Shown here: positions 34,677 through 44,783 of the stretch, piece by piece
Layout: each line of letters starts with the position of its first letter
Numbering within the stretch: the first letter of the stretch is position 1
From: Gemmatimonadota bacterium
GTDB lineage: Bacteria; Gemmatimonadota; Gemmatimonadetes; Longimicrobiales; Gaopeijiaceae
Reading direction: 5' to 3'
NCBI GenBank assembly: GCA_028874985.1
Contig: JAPPGI010000030.1
Coordinates: 1 to 64,000 of the forward strand
Length of the DNA: 64,000 nucleotides
Translations under genes and position numbers: made by a program
The notes under the pieces: generated by a model
Databases searched by the model: none
The model's input: the letters and a program-made list of their open reading frames with translations, nothing else
Told to the model about the DNA's origin: nothing

Positions 34677-35267
34677 ATGCCACCCACCGACGAGGATCCG
34701 GCCGCTGCCGTCCCGGCCGATCCGCTCGAGCCGCTCATGGCCGCCATCCGCCGCGGCTCGGAGTCCGCGCTGGCCCGGTTGATGGACCTGTGCTGGCCTG
34801 AACTGGTGCGCTACGCCGCGCGCCAGCTCGGCGAAGTCGAACCCGCGCGCGACCTGGCCCAGGAGGCCTTCATCCAGATCTGGGAGCGCAGGCGCGCCTG
34901 GAAGCCCCGGGGGTCCGCGCGCGCGTACCTGTACCGCATCGTGCGCAACCTCGTGATCGACGAAAAGCGCAAGCTGGCGGTGCGCCGGCGCTGGGTGGCG
35001 CACCACGAACTCTCACCACCCGCCCACCCGTCGACCCCCGCCGACGAACTGGACGCGGCGATTCTGGGGGAGGTCTTCGAAACCGCGGTTGCGTCGCTCC
35101 CGGACCGGCGCCGCGAGGTCTTCGAGCTGGTCTTCATGAGGGGTCTTTCGCACGGAGAGGCCGCGGGGGTGATGGGCATCTCGGCGCAGACGGTGGCCAA
35201 CCAGATGAGTTCGGCGCTCCGGGCGGTCCGCAAGGCGGTGGCCGACGCGGGGGTGATGGACGGGTGA
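34677..35267 (+). CDS. ECF RNA polymerase sigma factor
   Basis: DLAQEAFIQIWERR..AYLYRIVRNLVIDEKRK; LPDRRREVFELVFMRGLSHGEAAGVMGISAQTVANQMSSALRAVRKAV. Confidence 0.93.
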   Translation: MPPTDEDPAAAVPADPLEPLMAAIRRGSESALARLMDLCWPELVRYAARQLGEVEPARDLAQEAFIQIWERRRAWKPRGSARAYLYRIVRNLVIDEKRKLAVRRRWVAHHELSPPAHPSTPADELDAAILGEVFETAVASLPDRRREVFELVFMRGLSHGEAAGVMGISAQTVANQMSSALRAVRKAVADAGVMDG

Positions 35268-35349
35268 ATGGTAGCTCAGGGCGGGGTGCTCGCTTACAGG
35301 GGTAGGCGCTCCGGCCGAAGAGGAGAACGCCGGACAGGATGGGAGACGA

Positions 35350-36372
35350 ATGGACGAATTGCTGTTCCGTTACCTGCGCGGGCAGACGACGGAGGAAGAA
35401 AACAGGTCGGTCGACGCATGGCGGATCCGCTCCGCCGATGCGGACCGCGTCCTGACCGGCCTCGGCCACCTGATCGAGGCCGGGCGGGCGGCGGATCTGA
35501 CGGTGGATCCCGGTGATCCGCCTGCGGCCGGGCGGGTGATCCGGAGGGCGGAGGCCCGCAGGTTCCGGTCCCCGGCACACCGGTCCCCGGGGAGCAACCG
35601 GTTCGTCCACTACGGCGGCTGGGCGGCGGCCGCGGCGGTCGCCGGCCTCGCCCTCTGGAACGCTCTCGCCGACTCTCACGCACGCGTGGTGAACGGCACC
35701 CCGGCCTCGCAGGAGTTCATCACGGCCTCGGGCGAGACGGCCATGGTGCGCCTGGAAGACGGCAGCGTGATCCGGCTCGGCCCCGGGAGCCGCCTCGCCA
35801 CCGCCGTCGCTTCGGTCTCCCAGGACCAGTCACCGGGTTCGTTCACCCGCCAGGTCACTCTGCACGGGGAGGCTTTCTTCGCCATCGCGACGAACGAGGA
35901 GCAGCCGTTCCGGGTCACGACCGCGGCCGGCACGGCGAAGGTGCTGGGGACGCGCTTCCACCTGGCCGCGCAGGCCGGGGAGCTCGCCGTCGTCGTGGTG
36001 GAGGGCAGGGTCGCCCTGGACGGACCGGACCAGGGAGTGGAGGTGGGAGCGGGCCAGGCGACGCGGCTCGTGCGGGGCACCCCCGGGCCGGTTACAAGCG
36101 CGCCGCCGATCGAGGAGGTGGCGGGGTGGATGCGCGGCTTCCTCATCTTTCAGGACACGCCGCTGGACGCGGCGATGCACGAGGTCGGCGAGCACTACGG
36201 CATCGAGGTGGAGATCGGTGAGCCCGCCCTGCTCGAACGGACGCTGACGATGTGGTTCTCTTCGAAGTCGCTCGAGGAGGTGATGACCGTCGTGTGCGGC
36301 GTGATAGGCGCGAGTTGCAGTATCGGCGAGGGCGTGGTGCGGATCAGGGCCCGCGAGGAGGTGGAGTCGTGA
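35350..36372 (+). CDS. FecR-family anti-sigma factor
   Basis: ASGETAMVRLEDGSVIRLGPGSRL...FFAIATNEEQPFRVTTAAGTAKVLGTRFHLAAQAGELAVVVVEGRVAL; C-terminal STN-like domain. Confidence 0.92.
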   Translation: MDELLFRYLRGQTTEEENRSVDAWRIRSADADRVLTGLGHLIEAGRAADLTVDPGDPPAAGRVIRRAEARRFRSPAHRSPGSNRFVHYGGWAAAAAVAGLALWNALADSHARVVNGTPASQEFITASGETAMVRLEDGSVIRLGPGSRLATAVASVSQDQSPGSFTRQVTLHGEAFFAIATNEEQPFRVTTAAGTAKVLGTRFHLAAQAGELAVVVVEGRVALDGPDQGVEVGAGQATRLVRGTPGPVTSAPPIEEVAGWMRGFLIFQDTPLDAAMHEVGEHYGIEVEIGEPALLERTLTMWFSSKSLEEVMTVVCGVIGASCSIGEGVVRIRAREEVES

Positions 36373-39158
36373 GGTATCTTCTCCTGGCCGTCCTCCTCCT
36401 CCCGGCCACCCTCGCCGCACAGGATCCCGGGCAGGTCGCGCTGCTCCGAGGCCAGATCGGCGTGGAGCCCGAACGCGGCTCCCTCCTGGCCACCCCCGCC
36501 CGCCTCACGGTGAGCGGGCTGCCCCTCGCGGACGCCCTCTCCCGGCTCGCCGAACGCTCGCGCGTCCAGATCGCCTTCAGCCCCACCCTGCTGCCCGCCC
36601 GCCACCGGGTCGAATGCGCCTGCACGGCCCTCAGCACGGCCCGCGCCCTCGACCGGCTCCTGGCGGGCACCGGTCTGGGATACGTGGAGCTGGGGTCGCA
36701 GGTCGTCGTGGTGCCCCTGGCGAAACCCGGGATCCCCGTTGCGGACGGGGACATTCGAGGCCGGGGTCACGCCGCGGCAACCCTCTCCGGCGTCGTTCGA
36801 GACAGCGTCAGCCTGGAACCGGTCGCCTTCGCCCGGGTCACGGTGACGCCGCTCGGCAGCGAGACGGCGGCGGGGGCGGGGATCTCGGACCGGTTCGGCG
36901 CGTTCGTGGTGCCGGCGGTTCCGGATTCGGTGCCCGTGCGGGTCGACGCAGGCGCTCTCGGCTACGCCTGGGCCCGCACCTACCCCCTACTGCCTGCCAG
37001 CCCGTTGCGCGCGTTGCTCAGTCCCGCGCCGATCGGCCTCGAACGTCTGGACGTGGCCGGCGGCGAACGTCCCGGGGACCCGGTCTCCTCGTTCCGCGAC
37101 GGCTTCGTCATCGACACGGTCCTTCTCCGGAGACTCCCGGCGATGCTCGAAACGGACGTGGGCCGCGCGACCGCGGTCGCGCCCTCCGCGTCGGCGCCCT
37201 CCGACTTCACCTCGCTCCCCTACATCCGGGGCGGCTCCAGCCACGGCACGCCCGTGCTGCTCGACGGCGTGCGGCTCTTCAACGCCTTTCACTTCGGGGG
37301 CTTCATCTCCGCGATCAACCCCGAGGTCGTGAAGCGCGCGACGGTGCTGGCCGGGCCGGGCGTGGAGGGACTCGCCATCGGGTCGCTGTCGGGCGCCATC
37401 GACATCGCGACCCGGGACGGCTCCCGCGACCGGCTGCGAACGGCCGGCTCCGTGGGTCTGGTCTCGTCCCGGTTCTCCGTGGAGGGACCGGTCGGCGGGA
37501 GCGCATCCTACCTGGTCGGCGCCCGGCGCACCCATCCCGGCGTCCTGCTCGAGCTTGTCACTCTGGGATTGGAGAAGACGAGTTGGCTCGGAGACCTGGA
37601 CCGCACTCCCGACCCCGAAGACGTGCGTCCCTATTCCTTCGGCGATCTGTACGCCAAGGCCACCTTTGATCCGGGCGGGATCCGCCGGTTGTCGGTGAGC
37701 GGCTATGTGAACTCCGAATCGATGAACCACGCGGACAAACTCCCGAGAGGGCACAGAGAAGGGTACCGCGCAATGCTGGGCAGTACCGCCGTAACGCTGG
37801 GCAGTACCGTCTTCTCGGCCCGCTACCGCGACCGGCTCCCGGCGGGTGCGATCGTCGAAGCCACTCTGGGACACGGCCGCTTCACCAGCGATCTGCTCGA
37901 CACGGAGATTCTCTGGATAGGATTCGCTTCAGAGCCGCCCGACACGACGCTGTTCGGCGACGGGTCGATGAGCGAGACGCGCGCCGACCTGCGGGCGACC
38001 TGGCACGCGGGCGGTGTCGCGATCCTCGCCGGGACGCAGGCAACACGGTTCCAGGGCCGCCACGTCTACCTCCACCGCCCCAACGTTCTGGGCAAACGTC
38101 GCTTTCTGGAGGGAATCAACGATGTCCTTCCACAGCTCGATCTGCGCGGTGACCGCTGGCGTCTGGCCGCCTACTCGAGCGTGGAGGCACCTCTGCGGAG
38201 CGGGTTCTCGACGCGGGCGGGCCTGCGGGTGGACCGCTTCCGGGGACTCGCGACCACGCTCGCCCCGTTCGCCGAGCTGAGCTACGGAGCCTCCTGGTGG
38301 AACGCACGCATCTCGGGATCCCGCTCGCACCAGGCGCTGGCCTCGTTGCGCGACGAGGAGACGCCCCTTGCGAGCCTGCTCGCATACGATCTCCTTCTTC
38401 CCGTCGGCGATGCACCGGTTCCGCGCAATACCGAGTTCTCGATCGGGTGGGAGGGTACGCGGGGGAGGCTGCGGGTCCGCCTGGACGCCTACACACGGAT
38501 CCTGGACCACCTCAGGCTGCCGGACCCGGGAGCGAACCCGGGCACGGGCACCGTGCTCACGGATCCGTCGCTCTGGAAGCTGGCCACCGGGACCGCGCGC
38601 GGAATCGAGGCCGCGTGGAGCTGGACCGGGGACCGGGGACTTTCGGTCCTGGGCAGCTATCGCTGGGCCCGCGTGTCCCGGACCGTGGGTTCGCGCACCT
38701 ACACGCCGCGCTTCCACCGAGACCACGAGTTCGAACTCGCATCATCCTACGGGCACGGTGCATCCTCCTGGTCCGCACGGGTTTCCCTCGCCTCGGGGCA
38801 ACCGGAGACTCCGTGGCTGGTCATCGTCCGGGCCCCGGACGTACGCTTCAGCGAACGCTACGACAACGCCGTACTGCTCGCCGGCGAATACAACTCCGCG
38901 AGGCTCCCCTACTACGCCCGGGTCGATGTGGGGTGGCGCCGCGAGAGCGAGGTGTCGTGGTTCGGCGGCGGATCGGTGGTGCCGTACGTGACCGTGGCCA
39001 ACCTCCTCAACCGGCGCAATGTGGTGGGCTGGCGGCCGGCGACATCGGATGCCGGTTGCTTCCAACTCTATTGTGACGCCCCGGCTATTGCCGACCGCAA
39101 GGCCTATCGGCGGCAGCTGCCGATCGTCCCCTTCATCGGCGTGGAGTTCCGGTTTTGA
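36369..39158 (+). CDS. TonB-dependent outer-membrane receptor with N-terminal STN domain (copy 1)
   Basis: GTGA overlap with fecR; ADALSRLAERSRVQIAFSPTLL; SLPYIRGGSSHGTPVLLDGVRLFN; terminal aromatic ..GVEFRF. Confidence 0.9.
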   Translation: MRYLLLAVLLLPATLAAQDPGQVALLRGQIGVEPERGSLLATPARLTVSGLPLADALSRLAERSRVQIAFSPTLLPARHRVECACTALSTARALDRLLAGTGLGYVELGSQVVVVPLAKPGIPVADGDIRGRGHAAATLSGVVRDSVSLEPVAFARVTVTPLGSETAAGAGISDRFGAFVVPAVPDSVPVRVDAGALGYAWARTYPLLPASPLRALLSPAPIGLERLDVAGGERPGDPVSSFRDGFVIDTVLLRRLPAMLETDVGRATAVAPSASAPSDFTSLPYIRGGSSHGTPVLLDGVRLFNAFHFGGFISAINPEVVKRATVLAGPGVEGLAIGSLSGAIDIATRDGSRDRLRTAGSVGLVSSRFSVEGPVGGSASYLVGARRTHPGVLLELVTLGLEKTSWLGDLDRTPDPEDVRPYSFGDLYAKATFDPGGIRRLSVSGYVNSESMNHADKLPRGHREGYRAMLGSTAVTLGSTVFSARYRDRLPAGAIVEATLGHGRFTSDLLDTEILWIGFASEPPDTTLFGDGSMSETRADLRATWHAGGVAILAGTQATRFQGRHVYLHRPNVLGKRRFLEGINDVLPQLDLRGDRWRLAAYSSVEAPLRSGFSTRAGLRVDRFRGLATTLAPFAELSYGASWWNARISGSRSHQALASLRDEETPLASLLAYDLLLPVGDAPVPRNTEFSIGWEGTRGRLRVRLDAYTRILDHLRLPDPGANPGTGTVLTDPSLWKLATGTARGIEAAWSWTGDRGLSVLGSYRWARVSRTVGSRTYTPRFHRDHEFELASSYGHGASSWSARVSLASGQPETPWLVIVRAPDVRFSERYDNAVLLAGEYNSARLPYYARVDVGWRRESEVSWFGGGSVVPYVTVANLLNRRNVVGWRPATSDAGCFQLYCDAPAIADRKAYRRQLPIVPFIGVEFRF

Positions 39159-39982
39159 GCGCGCGCGGGAGATTGGGAGCAGCCGGCCCGGGGCATCGCC
39201 ACTCCCGGGGTTCGCGCGGATTGGTCCGCGGGCTGCCGGCCGCGCTGGCCGTGGCGGGCCTCGCGGCGTGCGAGGAGGTCCGTCCGCCCGATCTGGACCC
39301 GGCGGTCGTGCTTTCGCTTCTGGTCGAGTCCGGACAGCGAACGGCCCGCATGCAAGCCGGACACCCCCACGCGGACGAAGCCCCGCGCGACATCAGCGCG
39401 ACCCTGGAGGGACCGGGCTGGACCGCCGAGTTCGTGCCTACCGGGTCGCCGGAGAGGTGCGGATACCGGCCCTTCGGCAGTGCCTTCACCTGCTTCATCG
39501 CGTCGCTTCCGGAGGCCGCCGCACCGGGCAGGTATCGTCTCCGCGGAACAGCGCCCCCGGGTCCGTTCACCGGCGAGATGACGGTTCCGGCAATCCCGCT
39601 CATGGAGAAACCGGCGGATACCGTTCGGATCCCTTCGCCGGACACTTCGGGGTTCTTCCCCATTCCGCTTCGCTACCAGGTCGACTCGGGGACCGCCGCG
39701 CTGTTGGTCGACAGGGTGCGCGGCCGGCTCGATTCGCTGGGGACGGCGTTGGTGGAGGTCGGCGACACGCTCCACGAATGGTACGACGGAAGCCCCTACA
39801 CCCTGGACGTGCGCGTTCGTGGGATCGGCCCCAACTTCACCGACTGGGTCAGGCACACGGGCGACAAGCTCGTGCTGCCCCCGTGGCCGAGCTTCGGGAT
39901 CGAGGGCGAGGGCGTGTACGGGTACTTCGACGGCATCTCGGCTCCCGCGCCGTGGGTGCGCATAATCGTGGGCGAACCGTGA
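39155..39982 (+). CDS. Receptor-associated lipoprotein (copy 1)
   Basis: LAVAGLAACEEVRPPDLDPAVVLSLLVESGQRTARMQAGHPHADEAPRDISATLEGPGW; TTG start overlapping receptor stop. Confidence 0.7.
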   Translation: MSARGRLGAAGPGHRHSRGSRGLVRGLPAALAVAGLAACEEVRPPDLDPAVVLSLLVESGQRTARMQAGHPHADEAPRDISATLEGPGWTAEFVPTGSPERCGYRPFGSAFTCFIASLPEAAAPGRYRLRGTAPPGPFTGEMTVPAIPLMEKPADTVRIPSPDTSGFFPIPLRYQVDSGTAALLVDRVRGRLDSLGTALVEVGDTLHEWYDGSPYTLDVRVRGIGPNFTDWVRHTGDKLVLPPWPSFGIEGEGVYGYFDGISAPAPWVRIIVGEP

Positions 39983-42753
39983 CGCCGGCGCGGATACGAG
40001 GTCCCGGGCGCTCCGGCATCGACCGTGACCGGACGGCGAGCGCCGCCGTCACACTCCTTCTGTTGGCCCTCCTCCTCCCGGCCACCCTCGCCGCACAGGA
40101 TCCCAGGCAGGTCGCGCTGCTCCGAGGCCAAGTCGGCGTCGACCCCGAACCCGGCTCCCTGCTCGCCACCCCCGCCCGCCTCGCGGTGAGCGGGCTGCCC
40201 CTCGCGGACGCCCTCTCGCGGCTCTCCGAGCGCTCACGCGTCCGGATCGCCTTCAGCCCCACCCTGCTGCCCGCCCCCCACCGGGTCGAATGCCCCTGCA
40301 TGGCCCTCACAACAGCCCGCGCCCTCGACCGGCTCCTGGCGGGCACCGATCTGGGATACGTGGAGCTGGGGTCGCAGGTCGTCGTGGTGCCCCTGGCGGA
40401 GCCGAAGACTCCCGGCGGGGGTGGAAACGCCCGCGGCCCGGCCCACGCCGTGGCAACCCTCACCGGCGTCGTTCGAGACAGCGTCAGCCTCGAACCGGTC
40501 GCCTTCGCCCTGGTCGCGGTGACGCCGCTCGGCAGCCGGGAGGCCGCCACCGGAGTCTCGGACCGCTTCGGCGGGTTCGTGGTGCCGGGAGTCCCGGCCT
40601 CGGTGCAGGTGCGCGTCGACGCGGGCGCGTTCGGATACGCCTGGACTCGCACCTACGAAGCGCTGCCCACCACCCCGATCCGCGCCCTGCTCGGTCCCGC
40701 GCCGATCGGGCTCGAGGGTCTCGACGTGGTCGGCAGCGGCCGCCCCGGCGATCCGACGTCGTTGTCCCGGGACGCCTTCGTGATCGATACGGTCCTGCTC
40801 CGGAGTCTCCCGACGCTGCTGGAGACCGACATGCTGCGCGCGACCGGGGTCTCGCCCTCCGCGTCGGCGCCCTCCGACTACGCCTCGGTCCCCTTCGTCC
40901 GGGGCGGCACCAGCGATGGCACGCCGGTTCTGCTCGACGGGATGCGCCTCTTCAACGGCTTTCATATGGGGGGCCTCATCTCGGCGATCAGCCCCGAGGC
41001 CGTGAAGCGCACGACTCTGCTGGCGGGGTCGGGCGGGGACGGACTCGCCGTCGGGTCGCTGTCGGGCGCCATCGACATTGCAACCCGGGACGGTTCCCGC
41101 GATCGCAGGCGGGCGGCCGGTTCCCTGGGCCTCGCTTCATCCCGGTTCTCCGTGGAAGGGCCGATCGGCGAGCGCGCGTCGTATCTGGTCGGCGGCCGGC
41201 GCACCTGGCTCGACGGACTCGTCAAGGCGCTCGACATGGAAGAGTTTCTCCCCAACTCCTTCGGGGATTTGCACGCGAAGGTCACGACCGATCCTGGCGG
41301 AGTCCGCAGGTTGTCGGTGAGCAGCTACCTGAGCTGGGAATCGATAAGTTACGACGAACTCATCGAGGGCCGCGAGAACCGGGAGACGGCGCTGGCGTGG
41401 GGTAACGCGGCCTTGTCGGTTCACTACCGCGACCGGTTCGGCGCGAAGGGAATCCTCGACGCCAACCTGGGACACAGCCGGTTCAGGAGCGATCTGGCCT
41501 ACGTGGAACAGTCCTTTGCGGCGGTGGACAACCGGGGTGCTATCTACAGGCCACCTCCCGACACGATGCTGTTCGGAGACGGCCTGATGAGCGAGACGCG
41601 CGCGGACGTGCGGGTCACCTGGCACGCGGCGGGCCGTACCATGATCACGGGGGGCGCACAGGCGACGCGGTTTCATGGCCGTCATGTCTACCACCTCGAC
41701 GAACGTGTTGACGGGGGCAATGTCTCCGGAATCTCCGATTTCCTGGTGCCGCTGGCCCTGCGCGAGAGCCGGTGGCGGCTGGCCGCCCACTCCAGGGTGG
41801 ACGTCCCGCTGAGGCGGGGGTTCTCGACGCGCGCGGGGTTGCGGGTGGACCACTTCGCGGGTCTCGCCACCACCCTCGCGCCGTTTGCCGAGCTGGGTTA
41901 CGCGGGCTCCTGGTGGGACGCGCGCATCGCGGCATCCCGCTCCCACCAGGCGCTGGCCTCGTTGCGCAACGAGGAGGTTCGCCTTGCGAGGTTCGTCGCG
42001 TACGACCTGCTCCTCCCGGTTCCCGGGGGGCCGGTTCCCCGCAACACCGAGTTCTCGATCGGGTGGCAGGGCACGCGGGGCGGACTCCGGGTCCGCGTCG
42101 ACGCCTACACCCGCTCTCTGGACCACCTGAGGCTGCCGGACCTGGGAGCCCGGCCGGACAGGGGCGGCGTGCTGGTGGATCCGTCGCTGTGGGAGATGGC
42201 GAGCGGCAGAGCGCACGGGGTCGAGGCGTCCTGGAGCTGGACGCGGGGGCGGGGGATCTCCGTTCTGGGGAGCTACCGCTGGGCCGGCGCGTCCCGCACC
42301 GTGGGTTCGCTGACCTACACGCCCAGCTTCCACCGGGATCACGAGTTCGAGCTGGGGTCGTCCTACCGGCGCGGCGCGTCTTCGTGGTCCGCCCGGGTGT
42401 GCCTGCGCTCGGGGCAGCCCGATACCCCATGGTACGCCAGCGTTACGGGTCCCCTGTACGGGGACGACCGCACCGGAACCGTTCTGGTCGGGGGCGAGTA
42501 CAACTCGGCCAGGCTGCCGCACTACGCCAGGATCGACGTGGGATGGCGCCGCGAGAGCCAGGTGTCGTGGTTCGGGGGCGGGTCGGTCGTGGGGTACGTC
42601 TCGGTCGCCAACGTCCTCAATCGCCGGAACGTGGTTGGTGCGCGGCCGGACTACCGGACGGACAGCTGGGGTTCCCAATCGGCGAGGGCCGAAAAGGTCT
42701 ATCGGCGGCAACTGCCGATCTTCCCGTTCATGGGCATGGAGTTCCGGTTTTGA
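39979..42753 (+). CDS. TonB-dependent receptor with STN domain (copy 2)
   Basis: Collinear paralog of 36369-39158; GTGA overlap with the upstream gene. Confidence 0.9.
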   Translation: MTPARIRGPGRSGIDRDRTASAAVTLLLLALLLPATLAAQDPRQVALLRGQVGVDPEPGSLLATPARLAVSGLPLADALSRLSERSRVRIAFSPTLLPAPHRVECPCMALTTARALDRLLAGTDLGYVELGSQVVVVPLAEPKTPGGGGNARGPAHAVATLTGVVRDSVSLEPVAFALVAVTPLGSREAATGVSDRFGGFVVPGVPASVQVRVDAGAFGYAWTRTYEALPTTPIRALLGPAPIGLEGLDVVGSGRPGDPTSLSRDAFVIDTVLLRSLPTLLETDMLRATGVSPSASAPSDYASVPFVRGGTSDGTPVLLDGMRLFNGFHMGGLISAISPEAVKRTTLLAGSGGDGLAVGSLSGAIDIATRDGSRDRRRAAGSLGLASSRFSVEGPIGERASYLVGGRRTWLDGLVKALDMEEFLPNSFGDLHAKVTTDPGGVRRLSVSSYLSWESISYDELIEGRENRETALAWGNAALSVHYRDRFGAKGILDANLGHSRFRSDLAYVEQSFAAVDNRGAIYRPPPDTMLFGDGLMSETRADVRVTWHAAGRTMITGGAQATRFHGRHVYHLDERVDGGNVSGISDFLVPLALRESRWRLAAHSRVDVPLRRGFSTRAGLRVDHFAGLATTLAPFAELGYAGSWWDARIAASRSHQALASLRNEEVRLARFVAYDLLLPVPGGPVPRNTEFSIGWQGTRGGLRVRVDAYTRSLDHLRLPDLGARPDRGGVLVDPSLWEMASGRAHGVEASWSWTRGRGISVLGSYRWAGASRTVGSLTYTPSFHRDHEFELGSSYRRGASSWSARVCLRSGQPDTPWYASVTGPLYGDDRTGTVLVGGEYNSARLPHYARIDVGWRRESQVSWFGGGSVVGYVSVANVLNRRNVVGARPDYRTDSWGSQSARAEKVYRRQLPIFPFMGMEFRF

Positions 42754-43559
42754 AGGCGCGCGAACGAGCTGGACGGCCGGCCCGCGGGCTGCTCGCCGTG
42801 CTTGCGCCGGCCTTCCTGTCGGCCTGCGAAATCACCAGGCCGGCCGGCCTGGAGCAGGACGCCGTTTCGCTGACGCTTCTTCTGGTCGCCGGAATGCGGG
42901 AAGCCTTCATGCTGGCCGTCCATCCCCACCGCGAACGGGACGATGCCCCACCGGATATCAGCGCAAGTCTGGAGGGACCGGGATGGACGGCCCGGTTTTC
43001 CGACACGCGTGCGGGTGGTGTTTGCGAAGACTATCGGGGGATCGGCCCGGCAACGTGCCTGCGTGCATGGCTCTCGGAGCCCGTTCAGCCGGGGAGCAGG
43101 TACGTCCTCCGCGGCACGGCGCCTCCGGGTTCGTTCACCGGCGAAGCGGCGGTGCCCACCGCTCCGGTCGTGCCTGCGGACACCTTGCGGTTCCCCTTGC
43201 CGGACAGCGGGAGGGTGGTCCGCATACCGCTTCGCTACCGGGTCGACCCGCAGACCGGCACGGTGCTGGCGGATCTGGTCGTCACCCACTCCGGCCGCGG
43301 GTCCGGGTACTGGACGGAGCGCCTCGACGCCGGCGGGGTCGACACGCTCGAGATAAACCAGAGCGGAAAACCCATGAGCATCCGCCTGCGGCTTCAGGCG
43401 ATCGGCTGGAACTACACCAACTTCCGTAAGCACGCGGGCGGCGGCCTCGTACCACCGCCGTGGCCGACCTTCGGGATCGACGGCGAAGGCGTGTACGGGT
43501 ACTTCGACGGGGTGTCGCGCCATTCGCCGATCGTGCACATCCTCGTGGGTGAACCATAG
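42750..43559 (+). CDS. Receptor-associated lipoprotein (copy 2)
   Basis: APAFLSACEITRPAGLEQDAVSLTLLLVAGMREAFMLAVHPHRERDDAPPDISASLEGPGW; paralog of 39155-39982. Confidence 0.7.
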   Translation: MKARERAGRPARGLLAVLAPAFLSACEITRPAGLEQDAVSLTLLLVAGMREAFMLAVHPHRERDDAPPDISASLEGPGWTARFSDTRAGGVCEDYRGIGPATCLRAWLSEPVQPGSRYVLRGTAPPGSFTGEAAVPTAPVVPADTLRFPLPDSGRVVRIPLRYRVDPQTGTVLADLVVTHSGRGSGYWTERLDAGGVDTLEINQSGKPMSIRLRLQAIGWNYTNFRKHAGGGLVPPPWPTFGIDGEGVYGYFDGVSRHSPIVHILVGEP

Positions 43560-44149
43560 TGTCCGCCCGGCCGCCCGACCTTCCACGACACCCCTCCGGC
43601 CGTGGCCGCGCGCGAGGTGGAGTCGTCAGGTATCTTCTCCTCACCCTCCTCTTTCTCTTCCCGGCTGGGCTCGCCGCCCAGGACCCCCGGCAGACCGTGC
43701 TGCTCAAGGGCCGGGTCGGCGTCGACCCGGCACCCGGTTCCCTCCTCGCCACCCCCGCCCGCCTCGCGGCGAGCGGGCTGCCCCTCTCCGAGGCCCTCGC
43801 CCGGCTCGCGGAGCGCTCCCGCGTCCTGATCGCCTTCAGCCCCACCCTGCTGCCCCGGGACCACCACGTCGACTGCGACTGCACGGCCCTCAACACGGCC
43901 CGCGCCCTAGACCGGCTCCTCGCCGGCACCGGCCTCGGCTACGTCGAACTGGGGTCGCAGGTGGTGGTGGTTCCCTTGGCGCCGCCGGACCCCCCGCCCC
44001 CCGGCGGGACGATCCGCAGCCGTATAAGAACCGAGGTCGCGGTCCTTCTCCAGGTCCAAGGACGTCCGGCGCACGTCCCAGGTTCGCGGCCGACTCCGCC
44101 GTGCGCCGGCCGGAACCGGGGTCAACGATTCCGGGACTCTCGTGCGTAG
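43559..44149 (+). pseudogene. Truncated third receptor copy (STN domain only)
   Basis: LLATPARLAASGLPLSEALARLAERSRVLIAFSPTLLP..RALDRLLAGTGLGYVELGSQVVVVPLAPP then unrelated C-terminus. Confidence 0.75.
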
Positions 44150-44232
44150 TGCATGCCGAGGACTTGATTCGGCGGGGTAGTCCCGGGACCTTCCCGGCAG
44201 GATGCCCCCAACGCCAAGAGAAAGGTGACCCA

Positions 44233-44754
44233 ATGGACCACGTGACCTCCTGTCGCTCCTGCAACATCGAACCCGGACCCGGCACCCGGTGGTGCCCGCT
44301 CTGCCGTGGCCATCTCACCGAGCCCGCTCTCGGCCGCCTGGCTCCGCCGCTCAAGCGGCTCGGCGCGTACATTCTCGACATCCTGATCCCCGTCGGCGTG
44401 GGCGTGTTCATGCTCTCCTTCGCATTTGCGGGCAGCGTCGCCGCCGGGGGCCCTTCCGAACCCATCGGCAACACCGTGGCCATCCTGATCAGCTTCGGGA
44501 TCCTCATCGCCTACGCCATCCTGGCCCTCGTTCTCTTCGCTCGGGGAACCACACCGGGCAAACACCTTCTCCACATGCGCGTCATCAAGGAGAATGGCGC
44601 CGCCGCCGGGTTTCTGACCATGCTGGGCCGCGAATGGATCGGAAAGTGGATTTCCGGAATGATCTTCTCGCTGGGGTACATCTGGATCCTCATCGACCGC
44701 GAGCACCAGGGCTGGCACGACAAGTTGCTGGCCACGTACGTGGTGGAGGCTTAG
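44233..44754 (+). CDS. RDD-family membrane protein with N-terminal zinc-ribbon-like motif
   Basis: CRSCNIEPGPGTRWCPLC; RLGAYILDILIPV; GTTPGKHLLHMRVI; HQGWHDKLLATYVV. Confidence 0.88.
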   Translation: MDHVTSCRSCNIEPGPGTRWCPLCRGHLTEPALGRLAPPLKRLGAYILDILIPVGVGVFMLSFAFAGSVAAGGPSEPIGNTVAILISFGILIAYAILALVLFARGTTPGKHLLHMRVIKENGAAAGFLTMLGREWIGKWISGMIFSLGYIWILIDREHQGWHDKLLATYVVEA

Positions 44755-44783
44755 GCAGGCGCAGGCGCGGTCCCCCCTCGCCT

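Noticed and set aside
41137-42711. 524-aa minus-strand ORF opposite the second receptor
   Set aside because: Antisense shadow ORF of a clear TonB receptor.
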